Positions 1-10,514 of a stretch of 64,000 bases of DNA are shown one piece after another; position 1 is the first letter of the stretch, and the number at the start of each line of letters is the position of its first letter. Origin of the DNA: Plasmodium coatneyi (lineage: Eukaryota; Apicomplexa; Aconoidasida; Haemosporida; Plasmodiidae); assembly GCF_001680005.1 (NCBI RefSeq), contig NC_033563.1, positions 124,001 through 188,000 on the forward strand. The letters are read 5' to 3'. A model generated the notes under the pieces. It saw only the letters and a program-made list of their open reading frames with translations. It ran no database searches and was not told the origin of the DNA. The position numbers were made by a program, and so were the translations under genes.

Positions 1-615
1 ATGCTAATTCTTTGGCAACAATGGTGGTGTGTTCTTGAGGAATGTGTGTGAAATGGGAGGAGAAAACATGAGTGTGTGTGATAAAGGAATTGTCTATTTA
101 TATCATATATTACAAAACGTCTAAGAAACGAAGGCGGTGTGGTGTTATAGTTCACACTTTATATTATGCTCACATTTGAGAAAAGATAAGCATCCTTAGG
201 TGTGTCCCCATTTTTGAACAATTCCCGTATTTGTCAAATTTAATAAATCCTGTTTTGCAAACATTCGACCAGGAGGTTTGTTTTTATTTTTTTATGTTTC
301 TTAGATAATACTTATAAGATGTAATATTCATACTATTACATGACTTTGCAGACCTATAATGCATGATTAAATAATACAGATATAAGTTTCCGTTTAATTT
401 TTTGATCCTTGAAAATTTTATTAGATTACGCGTTCTCTTTTTTTTTGTAAGTTCATATGCATACATACTATTAAATTTTGCATAGGAACCATGTTTTTTT
501 GTGACATTACAACAATTGAACATAATATTTGTTTAATTCATCACCACACCACTCTTCTTTTTTAAGAGGACTTTTTTTTTCTTCTAACATTTTTCTTTTT
601 CATTTGAAAGTTAAA

Positions 616-1300
616 GTGTCCAAAAAAAAAAAAAAATAACCCCCCACAAAATGTACATCTTCAAAAAAAAACATATGTGCCAATCGGAAGATTATAATTT
701 TTAATCCACACAGTGAAGATCTTAAAATTAGTATAAAAAAAAAAAAAAAAGTAATACACAATAAAATGATCAACACTAATCAACATAAAAACAAACAACA
801 AAAAAAAAAGAATAAAGGTGAATGAATTAGTGGGGGGAGGTGTGAAATTTCGCATTTAGCGAGGGTGTAGGATTTAGCATTTAGGGTAATAATGTAGGAT
901 TTCGCACTTAAGGATGTAAGATTTTAGGGTATAAGAACAGCAATGTTGCCTGGTATTTAGCTGTTTTTGAGTATGAGAACAACAGTGTGGCCTGGTGTTT
1001 AGCTGTTTTAGGTTGTAAGAACAAAAATATGGCCTGGTGGTTCAGCTGTTTTAGGATGTAGGAACAACTATATGGTCTGGTGTTTAGCTGTTAAGGGTTA
1101 AAGTAGTTTAAAGTTATAAGAATTAGGGTGTAAGTGTCCAAAAAAAAAAAAATAACACCGCGCAAAATGTACATGTTAAAAAAAGAACAAATGTGCTAAC
1201 TAAAATCTCCTTTTTTTAATCTATACAGGGAAGAGTTAAAAAAAGGAGCACCAAGAAAAATAAATAATGCACAATAAAATGATCAACACTAATCAACATG
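616..1300. repeat. Pair of ~170-bp imperfect direct repeats
   Basis: Bases 616-786 and 1134-1300 are two diverged copies, about 517 bp apart. Both start GTGTCC followed by an A-run, share CAAAATGTACAT, and end with the same ACAATAAAATGATCAACACT block followed by AATCAACAT. The segment between them contains the 42-bp tandem repeats. This suggests a local duplication. Confidence 0.7.
932..1099. repeat. 42-bp tandem repeat, four degenerate copies
   Basis: Copies begin near 932, 974, 1016 and 1058, a constant 42-bp period. Each carries a GAAC segment, then a variant of TGGCCTGGTGTTTAGCTGTT and a TTAGG-type tail. The tails resemble degenerate telomere repeat (TTTAGGG), so the array may be a subtelomeric satellite derived from or interspersed with telomeric sequence. 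Confidence 0.75.
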
Positions 1301-1499
1301 AAAAAAATATAATAATAAAAAAAAAAAAAAAAACAGGTGGGTCACACAAAATGTCACTCCTGCGAGGTGTATACACACTCGCGCTATTATGGATACCCCC
1401 CTGTGTCAGTAACAAATGGATGCATATTTCCCCGCGAAAAGGGGAATAATGTACATTCCATTCCTCATACAGAGAATCACCTCCTATATGCTAACCACA

Positions 1500-2663
1500 T
1501 CAAACGCGTTGCTCCCCTTCGACGACTGCGTTCTTCCCCCTTTGACATGTGCTGCCCACTTTTGACGACGGCGGAAGACCCCTCATCCAATCTACGATTT
1601 TTTTCGAAACTTCCTCATTCCCGGGCTCCTGAACGACGGTATGCTCCATATCCTCCAGTGTGTGCATTTCCTTATTGTTTACATCGAGTCGATCATAGAA
1701 CGACAGGGATCCGTCCTAGCAGCATAAAATGTCCTCCTTAGAATGAATAATCAACACAGGGATATCTTTAGGCATGTGTTTTATGTCATTGTCCAAATTA
1801 TCGATTGTTCTTAAAAGCTCATAGCCAAATCTGCATGTGATTCCCCCTTTAGATCGATTTTTATCATACTCAATAAAATATTTAACATACGGATACTTCT
1901 TATATAGATATTTGTTAATAAGTCTAACCGTTGGAAACCAATCAGCAATGCACTTGGACAATGGAAAATAAACGTGCTGAAATAGGAACGAATTTCTCGA
2001 TGGTAGTTTTTTAACAGTTATCATAGGAGAGATGGAAATGCACCCGCTGATGTGTAGTCCCGTACCTTCTCTTCTATTTGACGATTTTCCCAACATTTGT
2101 AGCATCCTTAAAGCAACGTTTCCTCCCATAGATATACCTACTAGGTAAGTGGGAAGAGCCGTCCTCTCACATATCTTATCATCTGGAAATGGAGAACTAC
2201 CACCCATATCATAACCATTTGAGCCATTTATGCTATCCTGAATGTTCCTAATATACTGCATTACATCATAAGCGAAATCATCAAACTCTTTTACGTTACC
2301 TTTTAAATTGTCCCACCCGTCGGACAGTCCATGACCTTGTAAATCTAATCCAAAAACGGAATATCCATTTTTATTAAAATATTCTACCCAGCTATCTTCA
2401 TAAAGGTAGTAATTATTTTCATCCTTCACTATAACGTTATCGTCGCTTACTACCTCTACATTGGGTCTTAAAAAGTTTAGCCTCGCATGACACTTAATTC
2501 CTTGAATTAAAATTATAATTCCTACCGCATTCCTTACTAACCATCCGTATGATCGTAATAACAACCCATCTTTGTTAAAAAGTGAATCACGCTTTCGTGT
2601 TCCATCAAGCCGAGTGGCCCCTCTCAAGCATATTTTTCCATCGCGCGATTCTTTTTTGGCCAT
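1500..2663 (-). pseudogene. PST-A type lysophospholipase (alpha/beta hydrolase), nonsense-truncated
   Basis: An alpha/beta-hydrolase of the Plasmodium PST-A subtelomeric family, expected to cleave lysophospholipids or monoacylglycerols. It is encoded from ATG 2663. More upstream in-frame ATGs fall in repeat sequence and were not chosen. Visible motifs: the family start region FNKDGLLLRSYGW, the LDLQGHGLSDG oxyanion-side segment, the nucleophile elbow GISMGG (Ser near residue 175) and the acidic-residue segment IIHSKED. An in-frame TAG at 1716-1718 stops the frame after 315 codons. The same frame then continues for 71 codons to TGA at 1500, including SLSFYDRL and TLEDMEHTVVQEPGNEE, the segment that carries the catalytic His. 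The product as sequenced lacks that His, so this is most likely a pseudogene. No PEXEL was seen. Family call is confident; pseudogene status assumes the TAG is real. Confidence 0.85.
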
Positions 2664-2934
2664 TATATTAAATAAAAAAAAAAAGAAAAAGGAATAAAAA
2701 AAAAATAAAGGTAAATGAATCAGTGCGGAGGTGTGTAGGATTTCGCATTTTAGGGTGTGTGTGTATGTAGGATTTCGCATTTTAGAGGGTGTGTGCATAG
2801 GATTTCGCATTTAAGGGTGTCTATGTAAGATTTCACACTTGGGCTTGTGTAGTAGTAATTACTGTTGCGAGAACAAACATTTCGCACCTCTATTAAAAAA
2901 ATATTTTTTCCCTTTTTTTTTTTTTTTTTTTTAG

Positions 2935-3532
2935 TACTTTGGTATGCTTCGTAAGACTAGAAAACGTTACAGAAGAGCTTATCAAGTGCGTGGTCCCTCC
3001 TTAGAACAGCAGATTGTTGACCATGTGGACCAGGATGGCCCACGTGAATATTACATTGTGAAGGAACGCAAACCCCGTTCTACGCCTAAAAAAAGGAGGA
3101 AAAAACGGGGCGTTCATCGCTGTGCTGGTCGTCGTCATGGTGTACGTCGCCGCATGATTATTGATATTCATTTAGAAGTCTTAGACGAATGTCAAAAAGG
3201 GGACCTGCATTCGACGAAGGAAGACTGTTTTGAAATTTTGGTTCAAGAATTTATGGGATGCGAATTTATGAAGGAATACTTTGTTTCTATGGAAAGTGTT
3301 CCTAAGGAAGGTGTTCCTATGGAACAGGTTCCATGTTCAGATTCCGGGTTTAGGGAGGGAAGACTTTCTTCCTAAGGAGGAGGTTCCATGTTTAGATTCT
3401 GGGTTTACGGAGGAAGAGTTTCTTCCCAAGGAAGAAGTTCTTAAGGAAAGTGTTCCTGAGGAAGATGTTCCTAGAGAAGCGGTTCAAAGTTCAAGTTCAA
3501 CTTCAGGTTCAGGTTCCGCCTTTAGGGTTTAG
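2935..3532 (+). pseudogene. SICAvar terminal (cytoplasmic-tail) exon, orphan and frameshifted
   Basis: SICAvar genes encode variant erythrocyte-surface antigens, and their last exon encodes the conserved cytoplasmic tail. Here a T-rich tract and AG at 2933-2934 form a good splice acceptor. The exon then reads YFGMLRKTRKRYRRAY, a basic KKRRKKRG stretch, IIDIHLEVLDECQKGDLHST and ILVQEFMGCEFMKE, followed by VPKE/DSGF-type repeats, all typical of the SICAvar tail. One extra G in the GGG at 3357-3359 shifts the frame to a stop at 3375. The other frame restores EDFLPKEEV, GFTEEEF and the family C-terminus GSAFRV with TAG at 3530-3532. No transmembrane or cysteine-rich SICAvar exon is visible upstream; PST-A lies there on the opposite strand. 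I infer a fragment or pseudogene. Confidence 0.85.
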
Positions 3533-3960
3533 GGGTTAGGATTTAGGGTTTAGGGTTTAGGGTTTAGGGTTCAGGATTTTTTTAAGGTTCAGGATTTTTT
3601 TAAGGTTCAGGATTTAGGGTTTAGGGTTCAGGATTTTGGGTTCAGGATTTCGGGTTTAGGGTTGAGACTTTAGGGTTTAGGTTTGAGACTTTAGGGTTTA
3701 GGGTTGAGACTTTAGGGTTTAGGGTTGAGACTTTAGGGTTTAGGGTTTTCTGGTCAGGGTTCAGGGTTTACCGTTCAGGGATTACGGTTGAGGGTTTACG
3801 GTTGAGGGTTTACGTTTCAGGGTTCATGGTTTTATTTAGGTTTTAGGGTTTAGGCTTTAGGCTTCAGGATTTAGGGTTTAGGATTTAGGGTCTAGTGTGT
3901 GGGTTTACAGTTCAGGATTTAGGATTCAGGGTTTCGGGTTCCGTGTACAGAATGTTAATG
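3521..3960 (+). repeat. Interstitial telomere-like repeat array (GGGTTYA)
   Basis: Tandem and degenerate copies of the Plasmodium telomere heptamer GGGTTTA/GGGTTCA run from the end of the SICAvar exon to about 3960. The purest part is at about 3540-3575 and around 3700-3740; elsewhere the units are interrupted (GGATTTTTTTAAGGTTCA, GTTGAGACTTTAGGG). The G-rich strand is the plus strand, so it points towards the core genes on the right. That is the opposite of what a left chromosome end would show. Internal telomeric repeats next to SICAvar/kir genes are a described property of P. knowlesi. Confidence 0.9.
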
Positions 3961-5492
3961 TAACCTTCAGGTTGTGTTAGTAAGGTTAGGGGTAAGGGGT
4001 GTAGGATTCGTGTTAAATTTTTGTGTGCGCTGTATATACTGCAAAATGTTTGATAAGTATGTAATAGTTATAGTAAATATAGCAGTAGAAATGCGTTGTG
4101 GGAGATAGTGATATTTCAGAATAATTTTGAAAATTGAACTACCACGGAAACATTTTTGCCGGAATAACAGTAGAATACCTGTACATTTTCTCTTTAATTA
4201 ACAGCCTAGTGTCTTTTCGTTCATTATAATTCTGCTCTCTAGCTGGTCCATGTATATATATATTTGCTTCTATTCTATGGTATTATGACTTTATTTAATA
4301 ATTTGCTTGTGAAAGGATGAAACCCTTGAGGGTGGTATTTCTATTCCTATGTTCTTCCTTTTTTTTGATATAACTGATAATTCGCACATATGGCGAATTC
4401 CCCCTCATGGAATATAAGGTGGCAGAAGAAAGTATAAAGTAAACATAGACATGTTGGAATTTTGCACTTAAGAGGAAAAAATTTATTTATTTACCCCTTT
4501 TCTGAAAATATGATCTTGCAACCTATAAAGAAAAGGAACCATGTCGTCCCAGGAAAATGTCTGTAGTTAAATTTTAGCTGCCTTAATACTTTTTTCCTAT
4601 TTGATATAAGTGCATTATTACGTATTCTTCCTTCTCCTTCTTTTTTTTTAAAGATTTGTTCTATAATAAAACTTTTTTGACATGCATTAGAAAAAAATTA
4701 TTTTCGGGGTAAATTTATATATTTGTATTTTAATAATAATTAACATGTACAAAAATTGTTGTACATACTCATAATTATGTATTCTATGAACATAATATAT
4801 ATTTATTTATACAGTATATATGCGCATATATAATTACCTAAGTCCTCCCTCCTTTCCGTCTCTTCGTTTTTCATTAGTTTAACATTTCTCTATATTAAAA
4901 AAACTGTAGTGTTTTAATCCGTTGAATGAATGACTCTACATACATATACAAAGGAAGGAACAATTTAAATTATTTAACTAAACAATTTCTATATCTCGGA
5001 GCTTCTAAACCACAGAATACGCAGACTTGCAGACTGCAGAGAAAGAGAATGCTTTTTCGCTTTTTATATTTTACCTTGATCCATCTTTCTTAAAGGGAAA
5101 AAAAGGGGGAGAGAGAACATTATAAAGAAAGAATTATTTTTCCAATAGGGGAAATTTTATTTAAAAGAAGTTTTCATCTTTGAAGAATTAAGAACCGTTC
5201 TCTTAAAAGGAACCGGAGCTAATTTTGTTTTATAAAATTAGAATAATATATTCTACATTTTGGCTACATAAAATAAAAAGAGGAAAAATTTACAACTACA
5301 CATAGAAAAATGTAAATATTTAATGAATAGAAGGAAACAAAGAGTAAAAGAACCGTTGAACCAATCAAGCAAGAAATTCCTACTACCAATGAATCCATTC
5401 AACAGTATTCCAGTTGAAATAATGAATAATATTGAATGAGAAAAAAAATTATATTTTGTTTTAAACTGAATATTAAACGAGTCTTGCAAAGA
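3961..5492. other. AT-rich intergenic region
   Basis: No coding signal. The first ~100 bp (GGTTAGGGGTAAGGGGTGTAGG) are a fading tail of the telomere-like array and may correspond to the 3' untranslated part of the SICAvar remnant. The remainder is AT-rich with T- and A-runs and presumably includes the promoter of the PHIST gene at 5493. One copy-like GGAATTTTGCACTTAAGAGG near 4456 resembles the dispersed repeat of the first 3 kb. Confidence 0.5.
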
Positions 5493-6856
5493 ATGGCTGC
5501 CATCAAAATGGTTTTTCCGAAGGATCCTCGTTTGTGGGTGTATCCTTTACTTGTTATGTACTTTATCCTGCTTTGGATTGAGTTACAGGTACGTGGGAGT
5601 TGTACGTGGGTCGTTTTTTTCTTTATTCCTTCTTTTTCTTATCACAGTATTGCCAGCATATGGGAATACAAATTGCCCCTTTTTCCAAATTTATCATTGG
5701 AAACGTTATATACTTGCTTCCCCGCCTTGGCGTTCCCCCTTTAATGTTGTCCATTGCGGTGTTCGCGGCAGATTATTTTATTTTATGCTACTTTATTTTA
5801 TTTCATTCAGCTTTATCCTTTCCTATTTTATTTTATTCTATTTTATTCCTTCGTTTGCAGAGCTTAAATGAGGCAACGCACATGGGGACCTTGGCAGGGA
5901 CATACCCATCTGGGCGTTCAAGAAGTTTGTCCGAGTTGTCTCTCTTTTTAAATGATTTTTCACGCAGGGAGAACCAGCACATGAATGGGAATCACCACAT
6001 TTCCAGAGATAGCCACAGTAGCAATAACCAGAAAAGTAACTCACACGGGGAGATGCACACATGGGGCAAATGGTCTGATACGAGTCTGCTTGACAGATCC
6101 GATGTGAATCTACTTGGCAGGTCCGATGAAAGTCTGTTTGACAGGTCCGATGAAAGTCTATTTGACAGGTCCGATATGGGGAATGATAGGGAGCCCTGCA
6201 TTCAGGAATGTTATGAAGGCTACCCTCATCAAACTTATAGAAGCCACCCCCAGCAAACTTATGGAGGTTACCCTCAACAAAGTCATGGAGCCCATGCAAG
6301 GCAATACAGTGGGACTGCTTACCCCAATTGGAGGAATCGTATCCTAGACAAGTACAGACCAATGCTCCCATATGGTTGCGCCATCGAGGACATTTCGAAG
6401 GACCTCACAGATGAGTATATATTGAACATGCCCTACAAATTCCTCTTTCATTCTTGGCTTAGTAAAAGAAAGGCATTTATTTTATATTTTTACAATGGGA
6501 TCTACTTAGAAAGGAAGTACTACGTCATGGTGGACGACCTGAATAGATGGTTTTCGAGCGTAGCAGAAACCAATAATTTGCCACATGATTACAAGTTACA
6601 GTGGTGGGAAGAATGCAACAAAGCGCTCCTACACGACTTGGAATGTATCCAAAAGACATTTGACAATTTATTCCGCAACTTTGTTGCTAAAAGAAAAGGA
6701 AAATATATATGGACTATACCATTTGAAAATCTACTACATGGTTTTTACAAGTTAACATATGGAAGTGTTGTCCAAAATAGGGTAAAGTGGATTACTATTT
6801 TGACCCAGAAGGTGAGAACCTACAGAGCGAGGGCAAACAGGAAGCACATTACTTAA
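5493..6856 (+). CDS. PHIST-domain exported protein, two exons
   Basis: Exon 1 is 5493-5588 (32 codons, donor GTACGT at 5589). Exon 2 is 5861-6856 (acceptor TTTGCAG), phase 0, giving 363 aa. An in-frame ATG at 5436 would add 19 residues. Exon 1 encodes a hydrophobic signal/anchor (YPLLVMYFILLWI). Just after it is a canonical PEXEL, RSLSE at about residues 53-57, predicting cleavage by plasmepsin V and export to the red cell. Residues ~72-104 and ~120-143 hold low-complexity repeats (8-aa unit SDESLFDR x4, then a GYPQQTYG-like 8-mer x3). The C-terminal ~190 residues look like a PHIST/PRESAN helical domain with regularly spaced Trp (FHSWLSKRK, DLNRWFSS, LQWWEECNKAL, KWITILTQK). The molecular role is unknown. 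Gene model and export are confident; the PHIST assignment is by eye. Confidence 0.85.
6074..6169 (+). repeat. Coding 24-bp minisatellite in the PHIST gene
   Basis: Four tandem 24-bp units encode SDTSLLDR, SDVNLLGR, SDESLFDR, SDESLFDR. The last two copies are nearly identical at DNA level, indicating recent duplication. Such repeats expand and contract by slippage and are likely length-polymorphic. Confidence 0.8.
6218..6289 (+). repeat. Second coding 24-bp repeat (GYPxQTYx) in the PHIST gene
   Basis: Three 8-codon units, GYPHQTYR, SHPQQTYG and GYPQQSHG, are rich in Gln, Tyr, Pro and His. They lie between the acidic repeats and the PHIST domain and look like a disordered linker. Confidence 0.7.
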
Positions 6857-9800
6857 CAAAGATAAAAGGTTAAAGTTGGAACAAAAGGGCAAAGGAAAGA
6901 GGAGCGTTGTGGAGGATGGATCAACATTACCAATTATTCGATGATTTTGTGGCACAATGTAGATTTCTTCCTGATATTCCTGCCTTTTCCCTACATTTAC
7001 ATCCTAAGTGCGCCTAGGGGATGATTGGTTCCCTTTCCTTCCCCCTTTTTTTTAATAGCAATGATAAGCTCATGGCGTGTTGCAGCTTTTGCTCAACGGA
7101 AGACCACACTTGCATGATTGTAATAGCCTATTTATTATTACACCTATGTGTGGTTATACCCTTTTGTGATTACACCTATTTATTATTATACCTATTTGGG
7201 ATGGCCTATTTGTGTGCGCGATGCGTTCAATTCTTTTTACCGTTTGGCCGTCGCATGCCGTAATCCACCCTTTGTGAATGGCCTAACACACTTTCATTTA
7301 AATTAAATAATTAACGCTATGACGCGACATCGTCGAAGGATAATAATTTTTCATTCGTTGATCTTCCGCGCCGAAGACAAATGAAATATAACCACCCGTA
7401 TGACATAGTGTTCCGTATATACCTACGCACATGTCCTCGCGGAGTTTATTTTGGAGAATTTTGACTAGTACACTTAAGGAATGCCACATGGGGTCCCTTT
7501 TTTGCTCGCGCACATTTCTGTACTTATCACAACACGGAGTTCTGCTTAGTTTTTTTCATTAAAAATAAGATCGTCTGCAAGCTGCGCACAAATTGAATCG
7601 AAATCGAGTTGGAAGGTCCATGTTAAAATTTTAAGGAGGTAACACAGAAAAAGGCGACGGCGGCACGCACAATTCGGGCGATTGCCCAAAAGTTTTAACG
7701 CGATGCTTCTAAGTTTGTTGTGTTTTCCTCTGGTATATTTGCGTGTGAAAGTGCAAACGCACGGCTAGTGAAATTCGCAAATATGTGTATGCCTGCATGC
7801 TTGTATATAGTCCTTTTTTTTATTTATCTTTTAATATGTATTATTGAAATTAATAAAAGTCGTATTCTTTTTTTTTTTTTTTTCTTAGAACAACGAACTT
7901 TATGAGTACACATTCATGCAACACCTGTTGTACTTTTTTTTTTTTTTCCATTAGAACAAGGTACTTTATGTGTGTACACTTTTATACAACACCTGTTTTA
8001 CTTTTCTTTTTTTTTTTTTTTTTAAATTATTACCAATATTTTTTCCGTTCCTACCAATCCGCAATTTTTTTGCTTTTGTTAATATTTAATAAAAATAAAA
8101 TAAATAAAAAGGTCAATAATTACGTAGATTTTTTTCTTTTTCTCTTAAACGATTACGTATATTTCACTTTAACCATCCCCTTTTGTTTACATGTAATAGA
8201 GAAGAAATTGAGAGTGTCAATAGTTACCGTAGAATTTTTCTTCCTCCTTCTCTTTTATTTCTTTCCTCATTACACAGGTAACCTATGGTACACCCTAAAG
8301 CCAATAGTTGATATGGTGTGTAAAGGAAAAGAAAAAGAAGAAAATTGTACCATGATAACAGGAATCGTGTGCATTTACGAAAAAGAGGAACAAATATAAC
8401 AAAAAGTTCGGTTGCCGATACTTATGATGGTTCTGGATTAATGTAAAGAAAGAAAAGGATTTACAAAAAAGGGAATTATCCTTGGACTATTATATAAGAA
8501 AATGTTGACAGAAAGGAAATATTGAAACGCCCAAAGGCATATGGGTAATGTCAGAATTCTTTTCCTCTTTTTCCTAAAGTACTTAAAAGGAAAAGCAAAA
8601 ACTGAATGAGGTTAAAGCGTAAAGGTCTCTTAAGAACTTCATAAAAGAAGCAATAAACAGAAAAAATATCACAGAGAACGATAAACATATGATAATAATG
8701 AAGTAGTGTCCGAAAAAAAAAAAAAAAAAATCCTCTTCCCATGTAGGAATAGAACACGGGCGCATTCATGTCATATTTTATCAGCGTTCATACGAATATG
8801 TGTTAAATTGTAAGGAATAGGCAAGTTCCATAAATGGGGAACATAAAAAATTACGACAGCATTACCATGTTATAAGAATAAAGAGCACACCTGCTTGCCA
8901 AGCGAATAAGATCAATTAAGAGAAATCTTCAATAAATTAAAAATGGAACCAAACAACCTACACAGCCATACAACGAATTGAGCGACAAGGATCAGAAGCA
9001 AAATGAACTGACAGATTCGTCGTTCCTTCATCTGATGAAAATGTACAGGGTCAAGAATATTCCATCCATTATCCTATGCCCAATTCGCCAGATAGAAAAG
9101 CAGATGAAACTTATGTAACATACTACTACGCGTAAGGAATGGGAAAATGTAAAATGTGTAATTTGCAATATGTAACTTGTAAGGATCTTCCTAAAGGTTC
9201 ATAAGGGGAACCTACATTATTAGTCCTTCTAAATATCCATTATGCGCAAAAGCCGAAACACTTACATGCATGACGCGAAAATATATTATCGCGCAATTTT
9301 TCTATTTATGAATATGGAATATGTGGTACTATATATTTCCCCATACCCACTAAATTAAATTCCCCACCGTTTTATAAAGGAGGAAAATAGAGGCAAATTA
9401 TCCGGAAGAGGGTTAAGCCCAACCCGATGTAGCTGTAAAAAAGATAAGGGGGGCATAATAACGTACTCGAGGCACTGTACTAAAAATCACATTGTGGTAA
9501 AAGGCCCCAAAAAGAAAATCACCACTTGTACGGAAAAAAAAAAAATAAAATAAAATAAACGATCCCATGGGTTAAATTCTTAAACATTATTTTTCCTAAT
9601 GTGTTTAACTAATCAACTATTTCTGAAACAAACATGTAGAGCACTAATGATACAAAATATGTGTCGTACTTAAATAATATTCTAGAATTCCTAATTTTCT
9701 CTTTTTCCTTTTCCCTGTCTTTAGGAATATTTTTCTTATGTTAATTTAAAAAAATATATAACTAAATATGACACTCAAATTTTGCTCCACCGTAACGTAA

Positions 9801-10514
9801 ATAATAGAATAAAAAATAATTTTTTGTTCTCTTAGCATATTATATATGTAAATATATATATTTATATACGATAGAATAGTGCATTGTTTCAATTTGTGCT
9901 AGTGTTATTGTTTTTTTCTATTTTTCTTTTTCAACCCCTATCATCTAAAATTATGCAAAAAAATTCGCAAATTTGTAATTCGTTCGCATATACTTATGAG
10001 TAATATGCATATAATGGTGTTTCTTATACCCCTCCGTGTTCTTTTCATTCCTTGAATGATATTTTGCCATATAAAATTAATCACACATTTGCTTTGCGCT
10101 ACTGCGCGATAACGATAAACGATTTTTAATTTTTGCAAATCATAATTGTAATAAAAATATTTTAATTTTAATTTAATTTTTAACACAGATAATTAATTTA
10201 AATGTTAGTTTGTAGTATTTTTTTGGGCGGAACATTTTACATAAATGATTACGAGGTATTGCTTTACGCAAGAATGTACATTTTTTACGCATTTTAACAT
10301 AACATATAAACATTGATATTTCGCACTTTACCTGCCCTTTTAAGTAAGAAACACTGAAAAAAAATTATTAAAAAGTTTTAAAAATTGCCAAGCGATAAGT
10401 AAAAAACACCGCGCACTGTAATGCTCAGTATTACACAAGGGAAAAATAATTATATAGGAAGCTAAATAAATAATTTTTCAATTACTATAATGACTTAAAA
10501 ACGTTAGATTATCA
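6857..10514. other. AT-rich subtelomeric intergenic region
   Basis: About 3.7 kb without a convincing intact gene. ORFs at 7.7-8.4 kb are built from T-run translations (poly-Phe/Leu) and are rejected. One possible coding remnant at 8943-9137 is listed separately. Frequent A/T homopolymers lie at 7871-7884, 7937-7948, 8005-8023 and 8714-8730. Confidence 0.5.
8943..9137 (+). pseudogene. Possible degraded coding remnant
   Basis: In this 195-bp stretch base composition turns less AT-rich, and two overlapping frames give protein-like text. One reads PTQPYNELSDKDQKQNELTD; shifting frame gives VQGQEYSIHYPMPNSPDRK and ends ETYVTYYYA before TAA near 9129. No initiation exon, splice signal or family match was recognised. 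This could be the tail of a decayed subtelomeric gene, or chance. Confidence 0.25.

Larger units (their letters stand above)
1..1499. other. Subtelomeric non-coding mosaic of degenerate repeats
   Basis: No convincing coding region. The stretch holds several repeat families, listed separately: a 42-bp tandem array, a pair of ~170-bp direct repeats, and a degenerate TAGGATTTCGCATTT motif that also occurs downstream of 2.7 kb. Bases 1-600 are AT-rich with T-runs and show nothing I recognise. Short ORFs here are low-complexity and I do not call them genes. Confidence 0.6.
842..2848. repeat. Dispersed GTAGGATTTCGCATTT repeat flanking the PST-A pseudogene
   Basis: Three copies of a TAGGATTTCGCATTTAGGG-like motif lie at about 842-915 and four more at about 2732-2848. 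The two clusters sit on either side of the PST-A sequence (1500-2663). Each cluster is preceded by a similar A-rich block containing AATAAAGGT and AATGAAT or ATGAATCAGT (near 811-830 and 2701-2725). The shared flanks suggest the PST-A segment arrived, or was rearranged, by recombination within a repeat array. Confidence 0.6.

Noticed and set aside
284..855. Minus-strand ORFs in the first kilobase
   Set aside because: Low-complexity Phe/Tyr/Lys translations of T/A-runs; no splice partner or motif.
1337..1741. 134-codon plus-strand ORF
   Set aside because: It is the antisense of the post-stop part of the PST-A pseudogene, whose minus-strand frame has clear family similarity.
7902..8399. 165-codon plus-strand ORF
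   Set aside because: Mostly Phe/Leu/Ile from long T-runs; no signal or conserved motif; typical of AT-rich intergenic DNA.
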